From positions 1 to 64,000 of the forward strand of contig CACCPA010000007.1 in NCBI GenBank assembly GCA_902547755.1: a stretch of 64,000 nt of DNA, given 5' to 3'. The translations under genes were made by a program, and so were the position numbers. The notes beneath the pieces were generated by a model, which worked only from the letters and a program-made list of their open reading frames with translations, searched no databases and had not been told where the DNA came from. Source of the DNA: Halieaceae bacterium (GTDB taxonomy: Bacteria; Pseudomonadota; Gammaproteobacteria; Pseudomonadales; Halieaceae). Positions 18,041-25,821 of this stretch are shown piece after piece (the first letter of the stretch is position 1; every line of letters starts with the position of its first letter).

Positions 18041-19108
18041 CTAGCTCGAGAGCCCGGGGATTTCGCAGAACGTATCGGCTTCGACCTTGACGCTAATAGC
18101 TGAGTTGGCGTGCGCGCCGACGCACCATGATGGCATGACCATCGAATACACACCTGAGCCGCCGGCCTGCAAAATCAAGATTTGTTCTGGTCCCTTGAAT
18201 GCCATGCGGTCTTGAGGATCGGGCCCTGCAAATTGGCTGAACAAGCGCTTAACGATGCTCGCTTCGACAAAGCTGCGCTGGTATAGCTCCTGAGCGATGT
18301 CCTCACGCGTGAGTCCAGCCCCATGCAAAATGGCACTGTGTTCGGGGTTCAATACCACCGTTGCGCATCCACCTGTAAGCGTACCGTTGTTACTGGGCGG
18401 GTTAGCTAAGCCCATAGCTAGGAGTTCAAGTAGCGACTTGTAGCTATTGGGATCATCGCCGTCACCGGCGAAGATAACCGAGTGAGGTGCCTCTGAACCC
18501 AGCACCGTAACCACACTGTCGTCCGCATCGAAACCACGACTCACATGGAGCGGTGTGAAGGGACTGTTTTCTTCATCTTCAGCCAAACAGAAGGTGAACT
18601 TACCTGGATGACCGAGCAGCGCCATGTCGGAACTACCCGGTCGTGCCTTACCTATGTTAATCATAGTCAGCCGGAGGGCTCGCCCGATGGTGGCGTTGGC
18701 ACGATGACCTGGACCGAGGGCGCCTGTACCCGACGCGATCGGACCGCAGGTATGTCGTGCTGGCCCATTAACGATAATTAAGGGCGCCGTGCAGTGCGTT
18801 GTAGCCTGCATTTCAGTGAGATCGAACTCGGGGTCGATCACTGCTTTCACCGCCGCGACGACCACCGGCATGTAGTCCGGCAGACAGCCGGCCATAACCG
18901 CTGCAATCGCTACTTTTTCAACGGTTGCGATGCCGTGTCCCGGTCCCATGGTGCCCAACATCATGTCCGCTTCGAGCCCTGATGCCAGAACCATTCGATT
19001 GACGCGCTCGGCTGTGGGGATGACGACTGGAAGGCCATCTGTGCAGCCGAGGCGATGAAGTTCTTCCAGTGCTGCCTCTTCGTCTCGCGCGGCTAGGGTA
19101 TTACTCAC
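18041..19108 (-). CDS. Conserved protein coupled to the UGSC selenoprotein, function unknown
   Basis: A 355-residue cytosolic protein with no signal peptide. I do not recognise a named domain. It opens with EELHRLGCTDGLPVVIPT, a segment I associate with genes that accompany UGSC-family proteins, and holds conserved-looking cysteines in THCTAPLI, HTCGPIASG, GGCATVV and SWCVG. I prefer the GTG at 19108: its bases overlap the upstream stop as GTGAGTAA, and GAGG lies seven bases before it. A TTG at 19120 is possible. The overlap indicates translational coupling, so the two products probably form a complex or act in one redox reaction. Confidence 0.6.
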   Translation of the reverse strand: MSNTLAARDEEAALEELHRLGCTDGLPVVIPTAERVNRMVLASGLEADMMLGTMGPGHGIATVEKVAIAAVMAGCLPDYMPVVVAAVKAVIDPEFDLTEMQATTHCTAPLIIVNGPARHTCGPIASGTGALGPGHRANATIGRALRLTMINIGKARPGSSDMALLGHPGKFTFCLAEDEENSPFTPLHVSRGFDADDSVVTVLGSEAPHSVIFAGDGDDPNSYKSLLELLAMGLANPPSNNGTLTGGCATVVLNPEHSAILHGAGLTREDIAQELYQRSFVEASIVKRLFSQFAGPDPQDRMAFKGPEQILILQAGGSGVYSMVMPSWCVGAHANSAISVKVEADTFCEIPGLSS

Positions 19109-19637
19109 TGCTTGCCTCAAGCGCGGCTAGGATTTCCTGTGCTACGGAGTCTGCAACCGCGGTCATGTTGTTCGCCCCGGTTCCTGCGACGGGATGCGGT
19201 AGCTGAACTCTGGGTGCCCCGGGCATACCCAGTGATTCAGCGACAAAATTGCCTTGCGCCCAGAACTCCTCAGTAACCAGTGCTACCGAAGGTATGCCAA
19301 GTTTGGCGAGGTTTATGCCGTCACGCACGGTGCCGGTAGTGCAGGAGCCTCAGTGCCCGTAGGCGGCGATGACACCCACGCAATCACCACCAATCTCGCC
19401 GAGTAGTTTCTCGGGCGCAGCGATGGTGGCATTTCCTTTGTTATAGGCCTTGAGGTTGATCCCCGGTCGAAGCCGACCAATCGCTTTCCCAACCTCATCA
19501 AGGAAGGGCACGGAGTCGGGAAATCCGTTGGCCAGCAAACCAATGGTTGTGGCGCTCCCACCGTCGACCTTTACGGATAAATCGTACGGCATATTTTCAA
19601 TGCCAACGTCAGCGTCTGGATTTAAAAACTCAATCAT
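19101..19637 (-). CDS. UGSC-family (seleno)protein with in-frame UGA at Sec96
   Basis: A 178-residue protein read through one UGA. The ATG at 19637 has GAGGA seven bases upstream. The frame runs to codon 95 (GVIAAYGH), meets TGA at 19350-19352, and continues in the same frame as GSCTTGTVRDGINLAKLGIP, ending at 19103. The residues around the stop are exactly the U-G-S-C motif that names a known (seleno)protein family, so the UGA very likely encodes selenocysteine. The U-x2-C pair is a redox motif. A possible SECIS hairpin lies just downstream. A Sec-decoding system (selA, selB, selC, selD) must exist elsewhere in the genome; none is in this window. If it does not exist, the gene is broken at the worst possible residue. 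The substrate is unknown. Confidence 0.82.
19318..19336 (-). promoter_or_regulatory. Possible bacterial SECIS hairpin
   Basis: In the mRNA, CCG-G-CAC (nt 17-23, counting the U of UGA as 1) can pair with GUG-A-CGG (nt 29-35), with a G-A mismatch and the apical loop CGUGC (nt 24-28). The distance from the UGA and a G in the second loop position fit the bacterial SECIS pattern as I know it. The stem is short, and an alternative GCAC/GUGC pairing exists, so this is tentative. Confidence 0.35.
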
Positions 19638-19767
19638 GGGCGATCCTCTGAAATCACTACTGTTATCGCCAAGAACGCCCGTGACTGTCAAGAGCGGCGT
19701 TGAATTATGTAGTTCGCTGGCATGAGTTTTGACCCGTACAATAAAGGCTCGAGATGAGGGAAGACTA

Positions 19768-20658
19768 ATGGAACGCATCGAACTAGCGCAGGGGCTGTCG
19801 TTTAGCCGGCTTGTTTATGGCATGTGGCGGCTCGCAGACGACAGCGATACGTCAGTGAAGCATGTCGATGCCAAAATTAATGCAGCGCTCGATCAGGGCA
19901 TCACGACATTCGATCAGGCGGATATTTACGGTGGCTACACCGCCGAAGCTGTGATGGGAGCGGCAATGATGGCGAACCCTTCACTGCGCCAGCGGATGGA
20001 AATTGTTTCCAAGTGCGACATTGTCATCGATGCAGGCCGTCACTCCGGAACGCGTGTTAAACACTACAACACGACGGCAGCGCACATTAATGCCTGTGTT
20101 GAAGCCTCGCTAGCAGAAATGGGTGTTGACGAGATTGATGTGCTTCTTATTCATCGGCCAGACCCGCTCATGGACCATCATGAAACAGGTGCGGCGCTCG
20201 ATGCGCTGGTCGATGCGGGAAAGATTCGCGCGGTGGGAGTCTCCAACTTCAGACCTTGGGACTGGAATTTGCTCCAGTCGGCCATGCGTCATCCGCTCGT
20301 GACCAATCAGATCGAATTGAGCCTTAAACACATCGCGCCTTTCACCAATGGTGACCTGGCCTTCCATCAGCAGCACGGACACCTCGTTATGGCGTGGTCT
20401 CCCTTGGGAGGAGGTGATCTGATGACTGCCTCTATTGAGTTGACGCATCGCTTGGACAGCATTGCCACACGATCTGGTGTCGATCGGGCCGCGGTAGCCA
20501 CGGCATTTTTATTAGCTCACCCCGCGAAGATCACGCCAGTGCTAGGCACAAATAACCTTGATCGAATCTCGGCGATCTCAGCAGCTGAAACCGTTCAGCT
20601 CGACCGGCAAGACTGGTTCTTTCTTTATGAGGCCGCGCTTGGAAGTGAGGTACCCTAG
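19768..20658 (+). CDS. Aldo/keto reductase
   Basis: A 296-residue NADPH-dependent (beta/alpha)8 oxidoreductase, cytosolic. The catalytic tetrad is visible: D49 and Y54 in FDQADIYGGY, K82 in VSKCD and H129 in LLIHRPD. VGVSNFRPWD (about 154-163) is the family's third signature area. Sequence style is closest to the YdhF-type group. The ATG at 19768 has GAGGGAAG upstream, so I do not use the in-frame ATG at 19729. It is divergent from the UGSC operon with a 130-nt gap and may share its regulation. Confidence 0.9.
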   Translation: MERIELAQGLSFSRLVYGMWRLADDSDTSVKHVDAKINAALDQGITTFDQADIYGGYTAEAVMGAAMMANPSLRQRMEIVSKCDIVIDAGRHSGTRVKHYNTTAAHINACVEASLAEMGVDEIDVLLIHRPDPLMDHHETGAALDALVDAGKIRAVGVSNFRPWDWNLLQSAMRHPLVTNQIELSLKHIAPFTNGDLAFHQQHGHLVMAWSPLGGGDLMTASIELTHRLDSIATRSGVDRAAVATAFLLAHPAKITPVLGTNNLDRISAISAAETVQLDRQDWFFLYEAALGSEVP

Positions 20659-20706
20659 TCCAAGACCGATGTCTGCAGTGAGTCATGAGCTTCGCTGAAG
20701 CTAGCC

Positions 20707-20793
20707 TTAGGAAATGAGCGGTGGGAAGTAAGGGTTAGGAAATAGGCATAGAAAGCAACCTTTGGTAAAAACTGTCCAAACTGAAAGCAACCT
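20707..20793. repeat. Two pairs of short direct repeats in the promoter region
   Basis: TTAGGAAAT occurs at 20707-20715 and 20735-20743. GAAAGCAACCT occurs at 20751-20761 and 20783-20793, 32 nt apart, close to three helical turns. Both pairs lie upstream of the VOC/enoyl-CoA hydratase genes, so they may be activator or repressor sites. Confidence 0.45.
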
Positions 20794-20816
20794 CAAAAAA
20801 AATGAGAGAGGTGAGA

Positions 20817-21563
20817 ATGCGAATAAGACAAGTTGCCCTTGCGGCCTCAGATTTGGAAAAGACCGACGCGACATTGCGTCGTTTACTGGGCTGTGATCAG
20901 TCCTACGCGGATCCAGAGATCATCTACTTCGGGCTAGACAATAGACTGTACACATTGGGTGACTGTTTCCTCGAAGTTGTCAGCCCAGTGCAGCCCAATA
21001 CGGCCGCCGGTCGTTTTCTTGATCGCCGCGGTGGTGACTGCGGTTACATGGTCATTGTGCAGGTCGAGAATCTGGCTCAGGAGCAAGAGCGTTTGGCGGA
21101 TACTGCCATACGCACGGTGTTTGCTGATGACCGCGGAAATGCGAAAGCCATTCACCTGCACCCCAAGGATGTTCCCGGTGCGATTCCTTCACTCGATGAA
21201 ATGAGGCCTCCCGAGTCTTGGTTGTGGGCCGGTGATGGCTGGGAGCAGCGCGCGGGGTGCTATGCTCGTGGCATCCTCGCGGTGGAAATAAGATCGCCCG
21301 ACCCAAAAGCGACGGGACAATGCTGGGCCGAAGCCTACGGCATTGAGCTAATGCCGGCAGGCAATGGCTGGCGCTTGGAAATGGGTGAAACAGAAATACG
21401 CTTCTCTCACGATTCGACGGCCGTTGAACCGGCGCTCATGGCAATTGATGTTGACGCTGTCGATCTTGATGCCATCTGCGCCGCTGCTGATGGTCTAGGT
21501 CTCGAGCGCGACGGTCATGTTGTTAGTGTCTGTGGCATGGCCTTTAACTTTCTCTCACCCTAA
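20817..21563 (+). CDS. VOC (glyoxalase-like) family protein
   Basis: A 248-residue protein that begins IRQVALAASDLEKTDATLRRLLG, the typical vicinal-oxygen-chelate opening, and has a second weaker repeat from about residue 140 (GILAVEIRSPDPKATGQCW). It is likely a metal-dependent isomerase, dioxygenase or lyase; the metal ligands are not all clear and the substrate is unknown. Both the ATG at 20802 and that at 20817 are in frame; the latter has AGAGG just upstream. The enoyl-CoA hydratase gene follows after 28 nt and should be co-transcribed. Direct repeats lie upstream. Confidence 0.75.
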   Translation: MRIRQVALAASDLEKTDATLRRLLGCDQSYADPEIIYFGLDNRLYTLGDCFLEVVSPVQPNTAAGRFLDRRGGDCGYMVIVQVENLAQEQERLADTAIRTVFADDRGNAKAIHLHPKDVPGAIPSLDEMRPPESWLWAGDGWEQRAGCYARGILAVEIRSPDPKATGQCWAEAYGIELMPAGNGWRLEMGETEIRFSHDSTAVEPALMAIDVDAVDLDAICAAADGLGLERDGHVVSVCGMAFNFLSP

Positions 21564-21591
21564 TTTTCTCTAACAAGTACCGGGAGGCGAT

Positions 21592-22419
21592 ATGAATCAA
21601 GGAATGATCGATACAGGAACAGACCACTTACTTGCCAACCTCACTGAGGGCGTATTGACGCTGACCTTTAATCGTCCGGAGGCACGTAATGCCCTGTCGG
21701 GAGATTTGCTTCAAGCCCTCGGGGCTCAGCTCAGTGATGCAGAGATTAATCCTGATGTGCGATGCGTGGTGGTAACCGGTAGTGGCAACGCGTTTTGCGC
21801 GGGTGGCGACGTCAAGGCCATGTCCGATGTGAATACCAAGGGGGCCGCCAGTCCTCTGGAGATACTGATACACCGGCAGCGATTGAAGCAGCGCTCAACC
21901 AGTGGTCGGCTCAATAAAATGCCTAAACCGACGCTCGCTGTTATCGCGGGTCCCGCTGCAGGCGCGGGCTTGTCTATCGCGCTGGCCTGCGATCTCCGGA
22001 TTATGTCGTCCACGGCTTTCATGACAACTGCGTTTGCCAAAGTCGGTTTCTCCGGTGATTACGGTGGCACCTTGTTCATGTCACAGCTTATCGGCACAGC
22101 AAAAGCGCGAGAGCTGTATTTCCTTTCCGAGCGCATAGGGGCCGAAGAGGCCGAGCGGCTTGGTTTGACCAACTGGGTCGTTGCGCCCGAGGACCTAGAG
22201 CAACGCGCTACAGAAATTGCTCAGAAGCTAGCGAGTGGTCCGACTGTGGCATTCAGTTACATGAAGGAAAATTTGGCGCGAGCACTGACATCGGCTGATG
22301 TCCACGATTGCTTGGACCTAGAAGCGTCGCACCACATCCATTGTGGGGGAACGGCTGATCACAAAAACGCGGTTGAAGCATTCATTGAGAAGCGCGCACC
22401 GGTCTTCGAGGGGAAATAG
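21592..22419 (+). CDS. Enoyl-CoA hydratase/isomerase family protein
   Basis: A 275-residue crotonase-fold enzyme acting on acyl-CoA thioesters. It shows NRPEARNALS (about 25-34), the oxyanion-hole segment FCAGGDVKAM (about 68-77), and the second AGPAAGAGLSIALACDLRI (about 120-138). The usual hydratase glutamates are not obvious in FSGDYGGTLF, so an isomerase or other crotonase reaction is possible. GGGAGG precedes the ATG. It follows the VOC gene closely and the exported sulfatase comes next after 120 nt. Confidence 0.9.
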   Translation: MNQGMIDTGTDHLLANLTEGVLTLTFNRPEARNALSGDLLQALGAQLSDAEINPDVRCVVVTGSGNAFCAGGDVKAMSDVNTKGAASPLEILIHRQRLKQRSTSGRLNKMPKPTLAVIAGPAAGAGLSIALACDLRIMSSTAFMTTAFAKVGFSGDYGGTLFMSQLIGTAKARELYFLSERIGAEEAERLGLTNWVVAPEDLEQRATEIAQKLASGPTVAFSYMKENLARALTSADVHDCLDLEASHHIHCGGTADHKNAVEAFIEKRAPVFEGK

Positions 22420-22446
22420 GGCGAAAGCTTGAATTTGACAAGAAGT

Positions 22447-22471
22447 GCAGCCGTCTGGGGCCGACAGCTGC
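22447..22471 (+). terminator. Weak hairpin after the enoyl-CoA hydratase gene
   Basis: GCAGC-C-GTC pairs with GAC-A-GCTGC around the loop TGGGGCC, with one C-A mismatch, and is followed by TTT only. It may attenuate transcription before the sulfatase gene. The short T run makes it a poor intrinsic terminator. Confidence 0.35.
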
Positions 22472-22539
22472 TTTAAACAACGAACTGACGGAGAGCTTAT
22501 CGCAAACGTCCGATATTGTTTGACTTTGAGGGATCACTG

Positions 22540-23976
22540 ATGGGACTTCTACAGAAATCTTTGGTTGTGTTTCTAGCGCTCACCGCAGCCGCGCCATTGT
22601 GCGCGGGAACTATGGTCGTCAGTAGTGACCGTCAGGCTTATCCGAATATCTTGATAATCTTGGTTGATGACCTCGGTTGGCATGATGTGGGTTACCTCAA
22701 TCCGGCTGTTGGCACCCCACACATCGACGCGCTGGCCGAGAGTGGTGTTAGGTTGGACCAATTTTATGCCAATCCAACGTGTTCTCCGTCACGCGCATCG
22801 CTACTGACGGGCTTATTTTCAAGATCTCATGGTGTTCACGCACCGGTGACTCACACCTCGGAAAAGGGGTTGCCCATAGAACTCCCGCTACTACCTCAGC
22901 TCTTGTCAGAGGTAGGCTATAGCACACATTTAGTCGGTAAATGGCATCTCGGCTCTAGTGATCCCCGGTTTTTACCTACAGCGCGCGGCTTTGATTCGTT
23001 TTATGGTCATTTGAATGGCGGCATTGGTTACTTTGACCACATATTTTCCGGTGGTTTGGATTGGCAGCGGAATGGAGTGACTATTCGCGAGGACGGACAC
23101 GCCTCCTCGTTACTAGCGGCCGAGGCTCGCCGAATCGTCGAGTCCCAGCCTACGGAGCAACCCTTTTTCATGTTGTTAGCCTTCAATGCGCCGCACACGC
23201 CATTGGAGGAGCCCGACGGCTCCGGTCGAGAGCACAGCGGTCGCGAGACACTCGTAAGAATGGTAGGTCATCTCGATAGTGAGATAGGGTCTGTGTTGAA
23301 TGTTATTGATCACAAAGGTTTGCGAGAAGACACGTTGATAATGTTCGTAAGTGATAACGGCGGTTCGGCTCCAAAGCCTTGGTTGTTCGAGTTTCTTATA
23401 CCTCCACTACGAGATGGCTACAGTGATAATGGCCCACTTCGCCAGGGCAAAGGATCTGTCTTTGAGGGAGGGATTCGTGTGCCGTCAGTCGTATCATGGC
23501 CCGGAACAGTTGCGGGCGCATCCATCAACCGCTCCCCGTTACACCTTGCTGATGTAATGCCTACCTTGTTAGACATTCTTAATATTGAGACTGGTGCCTT
23601 CGATGGGGAGAGCTTTCGTCAAGTCTTAAGCGGTGAGACGAAATCTCGCGAGCGGCCGATTCATGTAGCGATTGCTGGCAGTAAGGCGATGATCGATTGG
23701 CCATGGAAGGTTGTGCAGGAGGCATCGCTGCCAATAGTGCCCACGTTTCTTCAGCGCGACTCTTGGTACTTGTTTAACCTTGAAAATGATGAGGGCGAGT
23801 TAAATGATCTCGGACAGGAGGCGCCCGAGATCTTGCGGCGTATGAGAGCGCGTCTGGAATCACAGCCAAGTCGAAATGAGGTTGTCTTTGATATGAATCA
23901 GCCTTGGGATACATTTGGTGGGGAGGAAACGCGTGAACCTTGGGCAGAGGTGACCGCTAATTCAGCCGAGAAATAA
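22540..23976 (+). CDS. Exported sulfatase (type I, formylglycine)
   Basis: A 478-residue alkaline-phosphatase-fold sulfatase that would hydrolyse a sulfate ester in the periplasm. The signal peptide spans about residues 1-22. NILIILVDDLGWHDVGY (about 36-52) carries the Asp metal ligands, and CSPSRASLLTG gives the C-x-P-S-R formylglycine site at C81. KWHLG and a later DNGG hold further active-site residues. The ATG at 22540 follows GAGGGA; the TTG at 22516 lacks a ribosome binding site. A formylglycine-generating enzyme is needed and is not in the window. The ring-cleavage operon starts 75 nt after its stop. Confidence 0.92.
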   Translation: MGLLQKSLVVFLALTAAAPLCAGTMVVSSDRQAYPNILIILVDDLGWHDVGYLNPAVGTPHIDALAESGVRLDQFYANPTCSPSRASLLTGLFSRSHGVHAPVTHTSEKGLPIELPLLPQLLSEVGYSTHLVGKWHLGSSDPRFLPTARGFDSFYGHLNGGIGYFDHIFSGGLDWQRNGVTIREDGHASSLLAAEARRIVESQPTEQPFFMLLAFNAPHTPLEEPDGSGREHSGRETLVRMVGHLDSEIGSVLNVIDHKGLREDTLIMFVSDNGGSAPKPWLFEFLIPPLRDGYSDNGPLRQGKGSVFEGGIRVPSVVSWPGTVAGASINRSPLHLADVMPTLLDILNIETGAFDGESFRQVLSGETKSRERPIHVAIAGSKAMIDWPWKVVQEASLPIVPTFLQRDSWYLFNLENDEGELNDLGQEAPEILRRMRARLESQPSRNEVVFDMNQPWDTFGGEETREPWAEVTANSAEK

Positions 23977-24007
23977 AAACAACTCACCTAGATAAAAGTA
24001 ATGCGTG

Positions 24008-24027
24008 ATAGTTAATATTTAAACTAT
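24008..24027. promoter_or_regulatory. AT-rich inverted repeat before the aromatic operon
   Basis: ATAGTT at 24008-24013 and AACTAT at 24022-24027 are inverted across 8 nt, 24 nt upstream of the first operon gene. This is a candidate operator or promoter element. Confidence 0.3.
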
Positions 24028-24051
24028 TAGGCCCTAAAAAAAGGGGGACAT

Positions 24052-24987
24052 ATGAGCCACGTGAATGCTACACGGCTGTCTCAGGTGAACTTCAGGTCGC
24101 CCGACCTCGATCAGATGCAAAATTTTCTAACCGAATTTGGACTCTTGCTTGGCAGTCGAGATGCGCAGGTTCTTCGCATGTCGGGTCACGGCGATTCTGA
24201 TTGTATTCATCTCACCGAGTTGGGGGAGCCCGCATTCGTTGGTTTCGGACTTGAAGTGGCTGATGATGATGCCCTAGATCATCTTGCGTTTAAGACCGGA
24301 AAAAAAGTTGATGACACAAAGCACAAAAGAACGCTGTTCCTCTCTGACCCCAATGGCTACGAGATAGCGGTAACCGCAGAGAGCCCTGAGACCAGGACTC
24401 CGAGCGAACATTCTGCTCCCAAGATCAATTATCCAGATGTCACAAACAGAATCTCCGAGACCATGCGTCGTTTGAGTGGTCCTTCACACGTGCTGCGCCT
24501 TGGCCATGTCGTGCTCAACGTAGCGAGTTTCCGAGAGTCAGAATCCTGGTACAAGTCACACTTTGGCTTTTTGACGTCTGACGAAATCGAGTTGGAGCCC
24601 GGGGTAAGTGTTGGCGCCTTTATGCGTTTGAATATTGGGAATACAGCCACTGATCATCACTCGCTCTTCCTTTTGGAAGCACCGGGCGATGCGTCGTTCA
24701 ACCATGCTGCGTTTGAGGTGTCCGATGTGGACGATTTGATGGTGGGCCACGATCACCTGCGTCAAAACGGACGTGAGCACTCGTGGGGGGTTGGACGACA
24801 TATTTTGGGGAGCCAAGTCTTTGATTATTGGAAAGATCCTTGGGGACATGAGCTCGAGCACTTTAGTGATGGTGACCGATTTGTCGCGTCTAACCGTCCA
24901 AATGTTGCGACGCTCGATGATTTGCTGGGTGTTCAATGGGGTGATATTCACCCCTTAATGAGAGCGGCTGAGGAGATTGAGTTATGA
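24052..24987 (+). CDS. Extradiol ring-cleavage dioxygenase (VOC, two-module)
   Basis: A 311-residue type I extradiol dioxygenase, cleaving a catechol next to its hydroxyls with O2 and Fe(II). Two VOC modules are seen, residues about 7-108 and 145-270. The metal ligands expected in the second module are visible: His in RLGHVVLN, His in SFNHAAFEV and Glu in WGHELEHF. AGGGGGA precedes the ATG at 24052. The next gene overlaps the stop as ATGA. Members act on catechol, biphenyl-diol or homoprotocatechuate; the exact substrate is open. Confidence 0.87.
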   Translation: MSHVNATRLSQVNFRSPDLDQMQNFLTEFGLLLGSRDAQVLRMSGHGDSDCIHLTELGEPAFVGFGLEVADDDALDHLAFKTGKKVDDTKHKRTLFLSDPNGYEIAVTAESPETRTPSEHSAPKINYPDVTNRISETMRRLSGPSHVLRLGHVVLNVASFRESESWYKSHFGFLTSDEIELEPGVSVGAFMRLNIGNTATDHHSLFLLEAPGDASFNHAAFEVSDVDDLMVGHDHLRQNGREHSWGVGRHILGSQVFDYWKDPWGHELEHFSDGDRFVASNRPNVATLDDLLGVQWGDIHPLMRAAEEIEL

Positions 24988-25820
24988 AATTCGCAAGGTT
25001 CTTGCACGATGCGAAGCCTAGATTGGGCGTGGTTAAAGGGCATCAACTGTTTCCATTGAGCGACGGTCACAGCATACAGGCGATCGCCGCTGATTGGCCT
25101 GCCGTTCAATCCAAAGTGGAGAGCGACGGGATGGCAGAGGGCATTGATCTGGATGATGTGACACTACTCGCGCCTGTTGCTCGACCCGGAAAAATCTTCG
25201 CTGTTGGTTTGAACTACCGTGACCATATTGAAGAGTCGAATATGGAGGTGCCTGAGCGGCAGGTATGGTTCACAAAGGCGGTCACTTCTATCAACGGTCC
25301 CTACGATAATGTGTTGATACCAAAGGTCTCTAATCTCGTTGACTACGAAGCTGAGTTGGTGGCGGTAATAGGTAAATCGGGCAAATGTATCTCTGTAGAA
25401 GACGCCCCGAATCATGTGTTTGGGTATTGTGTAGGCAATGACTTTACCGAGCGCGCGTGGCAGTTTCGGAGTCCACAGTGGAGTTTAGGTAAAAGCTTTG
25501 ATACCCATGCTCCGATTGGTCCATGGATCACGACAGCTGACGAATTGGTCGATCCTCACACACTGACGATTTCGTGCTTCGTAAATGGCGAGCGTCGGCA
25601 GTACTCGAATACAGAACATCTCGTGTTCACGATCTGGGACATGATTTCCGAGTTAAGTCAGGCCATGACGCTCGAGCCCGGTGATCTGATTTTTACCGGC
25701 ACGCCCGGAGGTATTGGTGCTGCAATGGACCCTATGCAGTTTTTGAAAGAGGGCGATCTGGTGAAAACGGAAATCAGCGGCCTCGGATATATCGAGAACA
25801 CGCTTACTCAAGAGCACTAA
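24984..25820 (+). CDS. Fumarylacetoacetate hydrolase (FAH) family enzyme
   Basis: A 278-residue FAH-fold enzyme, which hydrolyses or decarboxylates dicarbonyl products of ring cleavage. The typical GKIFAVGLNYRDHIEE is at about 73-88, and the metal ligands are in DYEAELVAVIG and GNDFTERAWQ. FTGTPGGIG is near the C-terminus. It overlaps the preceding gene by 4 nt, and the flavin hydroxylase GTG follows after one base. In meta-cleavage pathways such enzymes act after the dioxygenase, which fits. Confidence 0.92.
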   Translation: MKFARFLHDAKPRLGVVKGHQLFPLSDGHSIQAIAADWPAVQSKVESDGMAEGIDLDDVTLLAPVARPGKIFAVGLNYRDHIEESNMEVPERQVWFTKAVTSINGPYDNVLIPKVSNLVDYEAELVAVIGKSGKCISVEDAPNHVFGYCVGNDFTERAWQFRSPQWSLGKSFDTHAPIGPWITTADELVDPHTLTISCFVNGERRQYSNTEHLVFTIWDMISELSQAMTLEPGDLIFTGTPGGIGAAMDPMQFLKEGDLVKTEISGLGYIENTLTQEH

Positions 25821-25821
25821 A

